Notes: a model not told the origin generated them from the letters alone. 64,000 nucleotides of DNA from Bacilli bacterium (GCA_900768815.1 CAAGEE010000004.1:143796-207795), one strand, 5' to 3'. Positions 49,449-59,184 are shown, counted from the first letter of the stretch. Made by a program: numbers and translations.

Positions 49449-51518
49449 ATGGCAAGAGATACGTCTTTAGAGAAGACAAGAAATTTTGGTATTATGGCTC
49501 ACATCGATGCCGGTAAAACTACAACTACTGAACGTATTCTATATCTTGCTGGTAAAATCCATAAAATTGGTGAAACTCACGATGGAGCTAGCCAAATGGA
49601 CTGGATGGAGCAAGAAAAAGAACGTGGTATTACTATTACTTCTGCTGCTACAACTGCTTATTGGAATGGATATCGTTGCAATATAATCGATACTCCAGGA
49701 CACGTAGACTTTACTATTGAAGTTAGTCGTAGTTTAAGAGTTTTAGATGGTTCTGTAGCTTTACTTGATGCTCAAGCTGGTGTTGAACCACAAATGGAAA
49801 CTGTATGGCGTCAAGCTGATGAATTCAGTGTTCCTAGAATTATTTTCGCTAATAAAATGGGTAAAATGGGTGCAGATTTTGCATACAGTTTACAAAGTAT
49901 TAAAAATAGATTAGGTGTTAATGCTTGTCCAATTGAATGGCCAATTGGTGCTGAGGACAATTTCCGTGGTGTTGTTGATATCCTTTCTCAAAAAGCTTAT
50001 GAGTTTGATGGTACTCAAGAAGAAAATACTACTGAAATTGAAATACCTAGTGACATCAAAGATATAGTAGCTGCTAAGCATGCTGAATTATTAGAAGCAG
50101 TTGCTGAATTTGATGATGAAATGATGGAAAAATATCTAGAGGGAGATGAAATTTCTGTAGATATGATTAAAAGAGCAATTCGTAAAGGTTGTCTAAAAGC
50201 AGAATTTTTCCCAGTTATGTGTGGAGATGCTTTAGGTAACAAAGGTATTAGACCTTTACTTGATGCTGTTATTGATTATTTACCAAGTCCAGTTGATACT
50301 GAGGCTATTAAAGGTCATAATTTAAAAGGAGAAGAAGAAGTTCGTCATCCTAATGACAATGAACCATTTAGTTCATTAGCTTTTAAGGTTATGACTGATC
50401 CTTTTGTTGGACGTTTAACTTTCTTTAGAGTTTATTCTGGACATTTAAGTAGTGGTAGTTATGTACTTAATTCTTCAAAGGATGTTAAAGAAAGAATTGG
50501 ACGTATACTACAAATGCATGCTAATACTCGTAAGGAAATTAGTGATGTTTATACTGGTGATATTGCTGCTGCAGTAGGATTAAAGAATACTACTACAGGT
50601 GATACATTATGTGATGAAAAGAAACCAATTATTTTGGAAAGTTTAATTGTTCCTGAACCAGTTATTCAATTAGCTGTTGAACCTAAATCAAAAGCTGATC
50701 AAGCTAAAATGTCACTAGCTTTACAAAAATTGTCTGAAGAGGATCCAACATTTAAAGTTCATACTGATCATGAAACTGGCCAAACAGTTATTGCTGGTAT
50801 GGGTGAATTACATCTTGATGTTTTAGTAGATCGTATGAAACGTGAATTTGGTGTTGAAGCTAATGTTGGTGCTCCACAAGTTGCTTATCGTGAAACAATT
50901 AGACAAGCTGCTGATTGTGAAGGTAAGTATATTAAACAATCTGGTGGACGTGGACAATATGGTCACGTTTGGGTTAAATTTGAGCCAAATCCAGATAAAG
51001 GATACGAATTTGTTGATCAAATCGTTGGTGGTGTTGTTCCTCGTGAATACATACCAGTTGTTGATAAAGGATTACAAGAAGCTTTACAAACAGGTGTACT
51101 TGCAGGTTATCCTATGATTGATGTTAAGTGTACATTATTTGATGGTTCATATCATGATGTAGACTCTAACGAAATGGCATTTAAGATTGCTGCTAGCTTT
51201 GCATTAAAAGAAGCTAAGAATAAATGTAAACCAGTATTACTAGAACCAATCATGAAGGTTGACGTTACTACTCCGGATGAATATTTTGGTAATGTAATGG
51301 GTGATTTAACTTCTCGTCGTGGTAAACCATTAGGACAAGAATCACAAGGTAATGCTGTTAAACTTAGTGCTATGGTTCCACTTTCAGAAATGTTTGGATA
51401 TGCTACTAACTTACGTTCTAATACACAAGGTAGAGCAACATTTGTAATGTTCCCAGATCATTATGAAGAAGTTCCAAAAAATATTGCTGATGAAATTATT
51501 AAGAAAAGTGGAAATTAA
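49449..51518 (+). CDS. fusA: Elongation factor G
   Basis: Translocase GTPase of 689 aa. G1 is AHIDAGKTTT (about 18-27), G2 RGITITSAAT, G3 DTPGHVDF, G4 NKMGKMGADF, then domain IV with GGRGQYGHVWVKFEP and domain V with GDLTSRRGKPLG. GGAAAGGGTAGAATATG gives the ribosome site. The tuf gene follows with its own promoter. Confidence 0.98.
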   Translation: MARDTSLEKTRNFGIMAHIDAGKTTTTERILYLAGKIHKIGETHDGASQMDWMEQEKERGITITSAATTAYWNGYRCNIIDTPGHVDFTIEVSRSLRVLDGSVALLDAQAGVEPQMETVWRQADEFSVPRIIFANKMGKMGADFAYSLQSIKNRLGVNACPIEWPIGAEDNFRGVVDILSQKAYEFDGTQEENTTEIEIPSDIKDIVAAKHAELLEAVAEFDDEMMEKYLEGDEISVDMIKRAIRKGCLKAEFFPVMCGDALGNKGIRPLLDAVIDYLPSPVDTEAIKGHNLKGEEEVRHPNDNEPFSSLAFKVMTDPFVGRLTFFRVYSGHLSSGSYVLNSSKDVKERIGRILQMHANTRKEISDVYTGDIAAAVGLKNTTTGDTLCDEKKPIILESLIVPEPVIQLAVEPKSKADQAKMSLALQKLSEEDPTFKVHTDHETGQTVIAGMGELHLDVLVDRMKREFGVEANVGAPQVAYRETIRQAADCEGKYIKQSGGRGQYGHVWVKFEPNPDKGYEFVDQIVGGVVPREYIPVVDKGLQEALQTGVLAGYPMIDVKCTLFDGSYHDVDSNEMAFKIAASFALKEAKNKCKPVLLEPIMKVDVTTPDEYFGNVMGDLTSRRGKPLGQESQGNAVKLSAMVPLSEMFGYATNLRSNTQGRATFVMFPDHYEEVPKNIADEIIKKSGN

Positions 51519-51538
51519 TTAAATTAGTATCAAAATAG

Positions 51539-51567
51539 TTGAAAAAACTTCAATTATTAGATAAAAT
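51539..51567 (+). promoter_or_regulatory. Sigma-A promoter of tuf
   Basis: TTGAAA (51539-51544), 17-bp spacer, TAAAAT (51562-51567), lying in the fusA-tuf gap. Confidence 0.65.
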
Positions 51568-51598
51568 ATATTTTGTATATATAAGGAGGAATTATAAT

Positions 51599-52783
51599 AT
51601 GGCAAAACAAAAATTTGATCGTTCAAAACCACATGTTAATATTGGTACAATTGGACACGTAGATCATGGTAAAACTACATTAACTGCTGCTATTACTAAA
51701 TGTTTAGCTGGTAAGAATGGAAATGAAGCTGTTGCATTCGATAATATCGATAAAGCACCAGAAGAAAGAGAACGTGGTATTACTATCAACACTGCACATG
51801 TTGAATATAGTACAGATAAGAGACATTATGCACATGTTGACTGTCCAGGACATGCTGATTATGTTAAAAACATGATTACAGGTGCTGCTCAAATGGATGG
51901 AGCAATCTTAGTTATTGCTGCTACTGATGGACCAATGGCACAAACTCGTGAACATATCTTACTTGCTCGTCAAGTTGGAGTACCTAAAATGGTTGTTTTC
52001 ATGAACAAATGTGATATGGTTGACGATCCTGAATTATTAGATTTAGTAGAAATGGAAATTCGTGACTTATTAACTGAATATGGTTACGATGGAGATAACA
52101 CTCCAATTATTCGTGGTTCTGCTCTTAAGGCTCTTGAAGGAGATCCTAAATGGGTTGGAAAAATTGATGAATTAATGGATGCTGTTGATGAATGGATTCC
52201 AACTCCAGAAAGAGATAATGATAAACCATTCTTAATGAGTATCGAAGACGTATTTACAATCACTGGTCGTGGTACAGTTGTTACTGGACGTGTTGAACGT
52301 GGTATGTTAAAACTTAACGATGAAGTTGAAATTGTTGGTATTAAGCCAACTAGAAAAACAGTTGTTACAGGAATTGAAATGTTCCGTAAACAATTAGACT
52401 ATGCTGAAGCTGGAGACAATGCTGGTGTATTATTACGTGGTATTTCTCGTGAAGAAGTTGAACGTGGACAAGTTCTTGCTAAACCAGGAAGTGTTACACC
52501 TCATCATAAATTCAAAGCTACAGTTTATGTATTAAGCAAAGAAGAAGGCGGACGTCATACTCCTTTCTTCGCAAACTATCGTCCTCAATTCTATTTCAGA
52601 ACTACAGACGTAACTGGTGTAATTACATTACCAGAAGGCGTTGAAATGGTTATGCCAGGTGATAACGTTAATATCGAGGTTGAATTAATTCACCCAATCG
52701 CACTTGAACAAGGTACTAAATTCTCTATCCGTGAAGGTGGACGTACTGTTGGTGCTGGTAACGTTACAGAAATTATTGGCTAA
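51599..52783 (+). CDS. tuf: Elongation factor Tu
   Basis: Delivers aminoacyl-tRNA to the ribosome; 394 aa. MAKQKFDRSKPHVNIGTIGH start, G1 GHVDHGKTT, G3 DCPGHADYVKNM, G4 NKCDMVDD, and TGRGTVVTGRVERG of domain 2. ATG at 51599 follows ATAAGGAGGAATTATAAT; in-frame codons upstream run through the promoter and are not coding. Codon use is the most optimised in the window (AAC, TTC, CGT), consistent with very high expression. Confidence 0.98.
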   Translation: MAKQKFDRSKPHVNIGTIGHVDHGKTTLTAAITKCLAGKNGNEAVAFDNIDKAPEERERGITINTAHVEYSTDKRHYAHVDCPGHADYVKNMITGAAQMDGAILVIAATDGPMAQTREHILLARQVGVPKMVVFMNKCDMVDDPELLDLVEMEIRDLLTEYGYDGDNTPIIRGSALKALEGDPKWVGKIDELMDAVDEWIPTPERDNDKPFLMSIEDVFTITGRGTVVTGRVERGMLKLNDEVEIVGIKPTRKTVVTGIEMFRKQLDYAEAGDNAGVLLRGISREEVERGQVLAKPGSVTPHHKFKATVYVLSKEEGGRHTPFFANYRPQFYFRTTDVTGVITLPEGVEMVMPGDNVNIEVELIHPIALEQGTKFSIREGGRTVGAGNVTEIIG

Positions 52784-52795
52784 TTATAGCAAACT

Positions 52796-52821
52796 AAAAG
52801 TGGTTGTTTTGGCAACTACTT
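52796..52821 (+). terminator. Intrinsic terminator of tuf
   Basis: AAAAGTGGTTG and CAACTACTTTT, an 11-bp stem with one G-U, TTTTGG loop, then T. Confidence 0.88.
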
Positions 52822-52832
52822 TTTTTCTTTAT

Positions 52833-52864
52833 AAAAAGGAAATACAAAATTGTATTTCCTTTTT
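52833..52864. terminator. Bidirectional terminator between tuf and the FemABX gene
   Basis: AAAAAGGAAATACAA (52833-52847) and TTGTATTTCCTTTTT (52850-52864) are perfect 15-nt reverse complements with A at one side and T at the other, so it works on both strands. It overlaps the stop of the minus-strand gene. Confidence 0.88.
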
Positions 52865-54101
52865 ATTTTTTATTAAAACTTTTATATAAATTATAAGTAA
52901 AATTATTTAAGACAATATCAAATTCACCTATGTATTCAGTTACTAAAGTATTGAAACCTAGTTTCATTTCGTTTAAGCCAGAGTATGGATTTTTCTTTTC
53001 GAATTCTCCAACTACAGCGTTCATATTTAAGTATTTATATCCTAAAGCATTGTAATCCATAATCATTTGCCACTTTATTAAATAACTGGCGTTAAGGGAT
53101 GAGAACTTCTCATTAAAACCATCTGTTAAAATATAGGCAGCATTATCAAAGTTAACAACCATAGCTCCACCTATAATCAAACCATCTGGATATTTTTTTA
53201 ATAGTTCTGTTGCCATTAACATATTATTTTTATATGTGCTAACTAGTTTATCTGATTCCATTTTTTTGTTTAAAATATTTCCTCTTTCTTTATCGTCTGG
53301 TGGATAATTTTGAATTTGTTCAGCTAACTGTTCGTTGTTTAAAAGCTCAGACTCATACATTTTACGGCTGTTGACTATAAATGTTTCAGTGTTTATTTTT
53401 GCATAATAAACATCAATTGTATCATTAAAGTTATTTACTAATTCTTGAAAGTAATTAATTTGTTTATTTTCTTTAGCTTTTATAAATGGATATAGGCTCT
53501 TTATATTTTTTTCGGAATCTTTATAAACTTCAATACCTAAATTTGCTGCTTTTCTAATTTTATTTCTAGTACGTTTATCAAAACTATCAAATAATTCATC
53601 ATTGCTTTTATTTAAAAGAACTAATGCTTCCCATCTTGGTTTTTCATTTTCAAAATATAAATTTTTACCTTTATATTCAAATTTTGCGGTTGCAAGATTT
53701 TCTAAGATTATACTTTCTTGGTTATTCATATTTATTAAATTACCATCATTACTGTGAATACTTATTGGTATATATGGATCCATTCTCAAAAGCATGAAAC
53801 CTTGTTTTCCGAGTAGGTTTTTTAAACACTCAGCAAGTTCTTTTACTTTTTGAGAGTCAGAATAGTCAAATAATATTCCTCTTGGAGCATAAGCGATCTT
53901 ATTGTTCATAAAAACAGCTTTATACATAATCATTGTGGCCCCAATTAGAGAATTGTTTTTATCAACAATACCAAAATAGTGTACATTATATCCAAATTTT
54001 AACATTGAATTTCCATAGGCAGTAGTTTGATAAAAACTTCTATACCTATGATTTTTGGCATATCTATCAAATTGTTCTTGGTTTAATGTAACTAATTTCA
54101 T
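52863..54101 (-). CDS. FemABX-family peptidoglycan aminoacyltransferase
   Basis: The only minus-strand gene, 412 aa. FemA/MurM-type double-GNAT fold: SFYQTTAYGNSMLKFGYNVH (about 22-41), KIAYAPRGILFDYSD, LLRMDPYIP, the RTRNKIRKAANLGIEVYKD stretch (about 180-198), a coiled-coil arm (about 235-285), and LIIGGAMVVNF, KWQMIMDYNALGYKYLNMNA near the end. Such enzymes add amino acids from aminoacyl-tRNA to the lipid II cross-bridge. Start ATG is preceded by AGAGGAAAAAGT. Which amino acid is added cannot be told. Its promoter region is divergent from murD. Confidence 0.85.
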   Translation of the reverse strand: MKLVTLNQEQFDRYAKNHRYRSFYQTTAYGNSMLKFGYNVHYFGIVDKNNSLIGATMIMYKAVFMNNKIAYAPRGILFDYSDSQKVKELAECLKNLLGKQGFMLLRMDPYIPISIHSNDGNLINMNNQESIILENLATAKFEYKGKNLYFENEKPRWEALVLLNKSNDELFDSFDKRTRNKIRKAANLGIEVYKDSEKNIKSLYPFIKAKENKQINYFQELVNNFNDTIDVYYAKINTETFIVNSRKMYESELLNNEQLAEQIQNYPPDDKERGNILNKKMESDKLVSTYKNNMLMATELLKKYPDGLIIGGAMVVNFDNAAYILTDGFNEKFSSLNASYLIKWQMIMDYNALGYKYLNMNAVVGEFEKKNPYSGLNEMKLGFNTLVTEYIGEFDIVLNNFTYNLYKSFNKK

Positions 54102-54126
54102 ACTTTTTCCTCTCGATCTTGATTAT

Positions 54127-54155
54127 ATTATAGCATATATTTTTGTTTTCATTCA
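54127..54155 (-). promoter_or_regulatory. Extended -10 promoter of the FemABX gene
   Basis: On the minus strand TGCTATAAT is a perfect extended -10; the -35 (TGAATG) is weak. Confidence 0.55.
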
Positions 54156-54165
54156 ATATTTATGG

Positions 54166-54194
54166 TAGTTAAAATATTATTTTAGTAGTATAAT
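54166..54194 (+). promoter_or_regulatory. Promoter of murD-eno
   Basis: TAGTTA (54166-54171), 17-bp spacer, TATAAT (54189-54194). The ribosome site starts about 7 bp later, so the leader is only a few bases long. Confidence 0.55.
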
Positions 54195-54210
54195 TATATT
54201 GGTGAATGAT

Positions 54211-55566
54211 ATGTTTGAAAACAAGAAAATTTTAATACTTGGTTTTGCAAGATCTGGTTATCAAGCTGCTAAAGTATTAATAAAAAGAAATAATAAAGTA
54301 ATTTTAAATGATAGTAAGGATGAGAGTAAGCTTGATGCTGACCAAGTAAATGAACTACGTGATTTAGGAGTAGAACTTGTATTTGGAAGTCATCCGGATG
54401 ATTTATTAGATAGTTCATTTGATTATTTGATTAAAAATCCTGGAGTACCTATTGATCATAAATACGTTTTAAGAGCAAGAGAGTTAGGAATAGAAGTTAT
54501 TAATGAAGTAGAAATGACTTATAGAATGTTACCAGATAATATTACTATTATTGGTATTACTGGTACTAATGGTAAGACTACTACAACAACTTTGACTTAT
54601 GAAATAATGAAGAAGGCTTTTGGTGATAAAGTTTTCTTAGCAGGAAATATAGGTTATCCATTTAGTAGTATTTTAGATGAATTAAAGAGTGGAGATATAG
54701 TAGTAATGGAAGTTTCTTGTCAGCAATTAGAAAACTTATCGACATTTAATCCACATGTTGCTTTAATGACTAATCTGAGTCCAGCTCATATAGATTTTTT
54801 AAAGTCTTACGATAATTATAAGAGAGTAAAAGCTAAACTATTTAAGAATCAAAGTTCTGATGATATAGCAATACTTAATATAGATAATCAAGATGTACTT
54901 GATGTTACTAAAGATATAAAATCAACTGTTAAATATTTTTCTAGTAGTAGGGAGATTAATGGCGCTTATTTGAAAGATGGATCAATCTATTACTATGGGG
55001 AGAAAGTTATGGAAACTGATAAAGTATTTATTGCTGGTAAACATAATTTAGAGAACTGTATGGGTGCTATTATGATTGCTAAAGAGTTTGGTGTTGGTAA
55101 TGATGTTATAGAAGATGTTATTTCTAATTTTAGGGGTGTTGAACATAGATTAGAATATGTTGATACTGTAGATGGAAGAATGTTTTATAATGATACAGAA
55201 GCTACTAATATTAAGTGTACTCAGATAGCATTATCTTCTTTTGAAAAGCCAACTATTATAATACTTGGTGGATTAGAAAGAGGACAAGATTTTGATGAGT
55301 TAAAGCCTTATATGAAGAATGTTAAAGGTATTATAGGTATTGGACAATGTAGAGATAGGGTTTTAGAATTTGGTAATAGTTTAGGAATTCCTACTTATAG
55401 TTTTGAACATTTAAGTGATGGTTTTGATAAGTGTGTTGAAATATCTGATAATGGTGATGTTATATTGCTTAGTCCAGCCTCAGCTTCTTGGGATCAATAT
55501 AAAGAATGTGAAGTAAGAGGTAATGAATTTAAAAATAAGGTAAAGGAGTTAAAAAATGAAAATTAA
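54211..55566 (+). CDS. murD: UDP-N-acetylmuramoylalanine-D-glutamate ligase
   Basis: Adds D-Glu in cytoplasmic peptidoglycan precursor synthesis. The 451-aa protein has a Rossmann N-domain (LGFARSGYQAAKVL), the ATP-binding GITGTNGKTTTTTL (about 115-128), the ATP/Mg NLSPAHIDFL and ENCMGAIMIAKEF, HRLEYV, and YNDTEATN C-domain. ATG 54211 chosen over TTG 54199 because GGTGA lies five bases before it. It overlaps eno by 11 bp; the pairing with eno is unusual, as murD normally lies in the division/cell-wall cluster. Confidence 0.93.
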   Translation: MFENKKILILGFARSGYQAAKVLIKRNNKVILNDSKDESKLDADQVNELRDLGVELVFGSHPDDLLDSSFDYLIKNPGVPIDHKYVLRARELGIEVINEVEMTYRMLPDNITIIGITGTNGKTTTTTLTYEIMKKAFGDKVFLAGNIGYPFSSILDELKSGDIVVMEVSCQQLENLSTFNPHVALMTNLSPAHIDFLKSYDNYKRVKAKLFKNQSSDDIAILNIDNQDVLDVTKDIKSTVKYFSSSREINGAYLKDGSIYYYGEKVMETDKVFIAGKHNLENCMGAIMIAKEFGVGNDVIEDVISNFRGVEHRLEYVDTVDGRMFYNDTEATNIKCTQIALSSFEKPTIIILGGLERGQDFDELKPYMKNVKGIIGIGQCRDRVLEFGNSLGIPTYSFEHLSDGFDKCVEISDNGDVILLSPASASWDQYKECEVRGNEFKNKVKELKNEN

Positions 55567-56773
55567 AGATATTAAGGGCAGAGAAATACTTGATTCTAGA
55601 GGTAATCCTACAGTTGAGGTTGATGTTATACTTGAAAATGGTGTTTTAGGTAGAGCAATTGTTCCATCTGGAGCATCTACTGGTGAAAGAGAAGCATTAG
55701 AGATGAGAGATGGTGGTAGTAGATATAATGGTAAAGGTGTTTTAAATGCTGTTAATAATGTTAATACTATTATTCGTGATAAAGTAATTGGTATGGATGC
55801 TAGTGATCAAGAATTAATTGATAAGACTATGATTGAACTTGATGGTACTGAGACTAAGTCTAGACTTGGCGCTAATGCTATACTTGGAGTATCTATGGCT
55901 TGTTTAAAAGCTAGTGCTATTAATGAGGGTAAGCCTTTATACGCTTATGTAGGTGATGGTAGAAGACTACCTTATCCAATGATGAATATTATTAATGGAG
56001 GAGCTCATGCTGATAATAATTTAGACTTTCAAGAATTTATGATTATTCCACAGCGTGATACTATTCATGAAAGAGTTAGAGTAGGTGCTGAAGTGTTCCA
56101 TTCTTTGAAGAAAGTTTTAAATGATAAAGGTTATTTTACTGGAGTAGGTGATGAAGGTGGTTTTGCTCCTAATCTAGGCTCAAATAAGGAAGGATTTGAA
56201 CTTATACTAGAAGCTATTAAAAAAGCTGGATATGAGCCTTTAAAAGACGTTAAATTAGCAATTGATGTTGCTGCTTCTGAATTTTATAATGATGGATACT
56301 ATCATGTTGATGGTAAGGAGTTAACTACTGATCAGTTAATTGATTTTTATGAAGAACTTGTTAATACTTATCCAATTGTTTCAATAGAAGACCCAGTTGA
56401 TGAAAATGATTGGGAGGGATTTAGAAAGATTACTGAACGTTTAGGAGACAAGATTCAATTAGTGGGTGATGACTTATTTGTTACTAATATTAAGTGTCTT
56501 CAAAAGGGTATTGATAACCATGCTGGTAATGCTATTTTACTTAAAGTAAATCAAATAGGTACTATTACTGAGACTTTAGAAACTATTAAGCTTGCTAAAG
56601 AAAATGGTTATAAGACTATTATTTCACATCGCTCAGGAGAGACAGAAGATACTACTATCGCTGATTTGGCAGTAGGGCTTGATTTAGGTCAAATAAAGAC
56701 TGGTTCTATGTCTAGAACTGATAGAATTTGTAAGTATAATCAATTGATGAGAATTGAAGAGGAGCTTAGTTAA
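55556..56773 (+). CDS. eno: Enolase
   Basis: Glycolytic enzyme interconverting 2-phosphoglycerate and phosphoenolpyruvate. The 405-aa product is shorter than the usual 430 aa but complete: GREILDSRGNPTVEVDV, the loop SGASTGEREALEMRDGG, EDPVDENDWEGF, GDDLFVTN and SHRSGETEDTTIADLAVG with the catalytic Lys before it (KVNQIGTITETLE). AAGGAGTTAAAA precedes the ATG inside murD. It is not in a glycolytic cluster (gapA-pgk-tpi-gpm absent here). Confidence 0.96.
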   Translation: MKIKDIKGREILDSRGNPTVEVDVILENGVLGRAIVPSGASTGEREALEMRDGGSRYNGKGVLNAVNNVNTIIRDKVIGMDASDQELIDKTMIELDGTETKSRLGANAILGVSMACLKASAINEGKPLYAYVGDGRRLPYPMMNIINGGAHADNNLDFQEFMIIPQRDTIHERVRVGAEVFHSLKKVLNDKGYFTGVGDEGGFAPNLGSNKEGFELILEAIKKAGYEPLKDVKLAIDVAASEFYNDGYYHVDGKELTTDQLIDFYEELVNTYPIVSIEDPVDENDWEGFRKITERLGDKIQLVGDDLFVTNIKCLQKGIDNHAGNAILLKVNQIGTITETLETIKLAKENGYKTIISHRSGETEDTTIADLAVGLDLGQIKTGSMSRTDRICKYNQLMRIEEELS

Positions 56774-56776
56774 GAT

Positions 56777-56812
56777 TTATAAGTTTATAGCATAAACTTA
56801 TATTTCTTTTTT
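56777..56812 (+). terminator. Intrinsic terminator of eno
   Basis: TATAAGTTTA (56777-56786) and TAAACTTATA (56792-56801), 10-bp stem, then a T-rich tail. Confidence 0.82.
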
Positions 56813-56853
56813 TGTTTATTTAAGGTATTTTAATATATTAGATTTTAATTGTC

Positions 56854-56882
56854 TTGCTTTGAAATTATTATTTTAGTATAAT
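56854..56882 (+). promoter_or_regulatory. Sigma-A promoter of the DUF4870-like gene
   Basis: TTGCTT (56854-56859), 17-bp spacer, TATAAT (56877-56882). Confidence 0.65.
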
Positions 56883-56939
56883 TTATTCAAGATAATTATA
56901 TTTTTGTTATCAATTTGTTTAGGAGTGGAGGTGAATAAA

Positions 56940-57209
56940 ATGGATAAGAAGACAACAGATATTGTAACGTATTTAACTTGGATTGGACTTGTTGTAGCAT
57001 TAGTTGCTGCTAAAGATAGGGATGCTTCAAAATTTCATATTAATCAAGCTTTGGTTATTATGTTATTTTCATTATTAGGATTTATTCCATTATTAGGATG
57101 GCTTTGGAGTATTTTTATGGTAGTATGTTGGTTTATGGGATTTATTGGTGCTATAAATGGAGAGGAAAAACCAATTCCTTTAATAGGCGGAGTTAAGTTA
57201 ATAAAATAG
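56940..57209 (+). CDS. DUF4870-like small membrane protein
   Basis: An 89-aa protein with two to three hydrophobic helices. TTDIVTYLTWIGLVVALVAA, FHINQALVIMLFSLLGFIPL and WFMGFIGAINGEEKPIPLIG match the DUF4870 (Tic20-like) pattern of a soluble-looking N-terminus plus a helix hairpin ending in a conserved P-hub. Function is unknown. ATG 56940 follows TGGAGGTGAATAAA; upstream in-frame codons lie in the promoter leader. A stand-alone unit before the proS T-box. Confidence 0.75.
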   Translation: MDKKTTDIVTYLTWIGLVVALVAAKDRDASKFHINQALVIMLFSLLGFIPLLGWLWSIFMVVCWFMGFIGAINGEEKPIPLIGGVKLIK

Positions 57210-57240
57210 TACTTTTTTTAAGCAACTTAACTAGTTCTTA

Positions 57241-57269
57241 TTGACAAAACTGGTAATTAATAATAGAAT
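57241..57269 (+). promoter_or_regulatory. Sigma-A promoter of the proS T-box
   Basis: TTGACA (57241-57246), 17-bp spacer, TAGAAT (57264-57269). Confidence 0.75.
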
Positions 57270-57274
57270 ATTAT

Positions 57275-57485
57275 CAGTTTTAAATTCATTGGAAAGACCA
57301 TAATTATACTTGCTCTTATACGTAGTGAGTTAAGGATAGTGTGAACTTAATTATAATCTAGTATAATTCCTACCTTTCTTGAAGAAGTTTTACTTCCGGT
57401 GCAACACCGTTAAAAAGTTTAGAGTTAAATTAAGGATGGTACCGTGTGTTTTGCACTCCTTTGGTATCATTCTTTTTATTTTTAG
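57275..57485 (+). promoter_or_regulatory. T-box riboswitch leader of proS
   Basis: Stem I base GAAAG (57292-57296) pairs with CTTTC (57374-57378), the upper stem ATTATAC (57303-57309) with GTATAAT (57361-57367), and the internal loop shows CCT (57369-57371), a proline specifier. The T-box AAGGATGGTACCGTG lies at about 57432-57446. GATGGTACC pairs with GGTATCATT as the terminator, followed by TTTTTATTTTT. Confidence 0.88.
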
Positions 57486-57496
57486 GAGGAGTTTTT

Positions 57497-59173
57497 ATGA
57501 AATTAAGCAAAAGTTATTTTTTCACATTACGTGAAGATGTAAAGGATGAAGATAGTAAATCTGGTAATTTATTAGTACGTAGTGGAATGATTAAGAAAGT
57601 TGGTTCTGGTATTTATATGTTTTTACCTTTAGGACTTAGAGTTCTTGATAAGATTCGTTATATAGTAAAAGATGAGATGGATAAAGCAGGAGCACAAGAG
57701 TTATTAATGCCTTCTATAATACCAAGAGAAGTTTATGATACTTGTGGTAGAACGGAGGCTTTTGGTAAGGATATGTTTAATTTAAATGATCGCTATGAAA
57801 AACCTTATGTACTTGGTCCAACACATGAAGAGTTATTTGCTATTGCGGCTAAGAGTATGGTACAAAGTTATAAAGATTTACATTTTACTATCTATCAACA
57901 AGCTGATAAGTTTAGAGATGAGGCTAGGCCTAGATATGGACTTATTAGAGTTAGAGAATTTATTATGAAAGATGCTTATTCATTTGATAAGGATGAAGAG
58001 GGTCTTGATGTAAGTTATAATATTATGAAACAAGCTTATAATAATATTTATGATAGAATTGGTGTTGATTATAGAATAGTTAAAGCTGATACAGGAGCAA
58101 TGGGTGGTACTTTATCAGAAGAATATCAAGCTGTTACAGATATTGGAGAAGATGCTTTAGTTTTATGTGATAGTTGTGATTACTCTGTTAATATGGAAGT
58201 TGCTGAACACAAATGTGTTGAAGAAGAAGATGAGTTAAAAGAATTAGAAATGGTTGAAACTCCTCATCAAAAGACAATAGAAGAAGTTTGTACTTACTTG
58301 AATCTTGATGTTAAAAAGTCTGTTAAGGCTTTACTTATGAATGTTAATGGAGAATTAGTTACATTCTTTGTTAGAGGGGATAGAGAATTTAATGATAGTA
58401 AGGCTTGTAAGTTATTCGGTGTAAAAGAGATTAATTTTGCTGATGATGAGTTAATTAGCACTAGTAATGCGGTGCCTGGTTTTACTGGTCCTGTTAATTT
58501 AAATTGTAAGGTTGTTGTTGATAAGGAAGTTTTAGGTATGAGGAACTTCTGTTGTGGTGCTAATAAGGAAGGATACCATTATATAAATGCTAATGTAGGG
58601 GATATTAAATATGATATGGTTGCTGATATTAGTAATGTTTTAGAAGGAGATATTTGTCCTTGTTGTGGTGGCAAATTATACTTAAAAAAGGGTATTGAAG
58701 TTGGTAATTTATTTAAACTTGGTACTAAATATGCTGAAAAGTTAGGTTTAACTTATTTGGATGAAAATAATACTGAACAAGTTGTTACTATGGGTAGTTA
58801 TGGTATAGGCGTTGGACGCATTATGGCAGCTGTAGTTGAACAAAATAATGATGAACATGGTATTATTTTTCCGGAGGCAATTGCACCATATAAGATAGAT
58901 ATAGTTATTGTTAATATGAAGGATGAAACGCAAGTAGAAGTTGCAAATAAGTTATATGATGAATTAACTAAAGCTGGAGTTGAGGTTATGCTAGATGATA
59001 GAGATTTAAGAGCTGGAGTTAAGTTTAAAGATGCAGATTTAATAGGTATACCATATAGAATTGTTGTGGGTAAAGGAGCCGTTGATGGTATCGTTGAGTT
59101 TAAAAAACGTAGAGATAGTGAAAGTAAAAATATGTCTTTTGAAGAAGGTTTAAACGAATTTATTGACAAATAA
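57497..59173 (+). CDS. proS: Prolyl-tRNA synthetase
   Basis: Class II enzyme charging tRNA-Pro, 558 aa. Motif 2 FRDEARPRYGLIRVREFIMKD-type (about 137-157), GPTHEE, an INS/YbaK-type editing domain between (about 225-380, with FFVRGDREFNDSKACK), then motif 3 (MGSYGIGVGRIMAAVVEQ) and the anticodon domain. Editing domain means the bacterial form that clears Ala-tRNA-Pro. ATG 57497 follows TAGGAGGAGTTTTT; in-frame codons before it lie in the T-box. Confidence 0.96.
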   Translation: MKLSKSYFFTLREDVKDEDSKSGNLLVRSGMIKKVGSGIYMFLPLGLRVLDKIRYIVKDEMDKAGAQELLMPSIIPREVYDTCGRTEAFGKDMFNLNDRYEKPYVLGPTHEELFAIAAKSMVQSYKDLHFTIYQQADKFRDEARPRYGLIRVREFIMKDAYSFDKDEEGLDVSYNIMKQAYNNIYDRIGVDYRIVKADTGAMGGTLSEEYQAVTDIGEDALVLCDSCDYSVNMEVAEHKCVEEEDELKELEMVETPHQKTIEEVCTYLNLDVKKSVKALLMNVNGELVTFFVRGDREFNDSKACKLFGVKEINFADDELISTSNAVPGFTGPVNLNCKVVVDKEVLGMRNFCCGANKEGYHYINANVGDIKYDMVADISNVLEGDICPCCGGKLYLKKGIEVGNLFKLGTKYAEKLGLTYLDENNTEQVVTMGSYGIGVGRIMAAVVEQNNDEHGIIFPEAIAPYKIDIVIVNMKDETQVEVANKLYDELTKAGVEVMLDDRDLRAGVKFKDADLIGIPYRIVVGKGAVDGIVEFKKRRDSESKNMSFEEGLNEFIDK

Positions 59174-59184
59174 AGGTTGTTTGG

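Noticed and set aside
57191..57232. 9-bp inverted repeat AGTTAAGTT/AACTTAACT
   Set aside because: The T-run is inside the loop rather than after the stem, so it is a poor terminator; with so AT-rich a sequence chance is likely.
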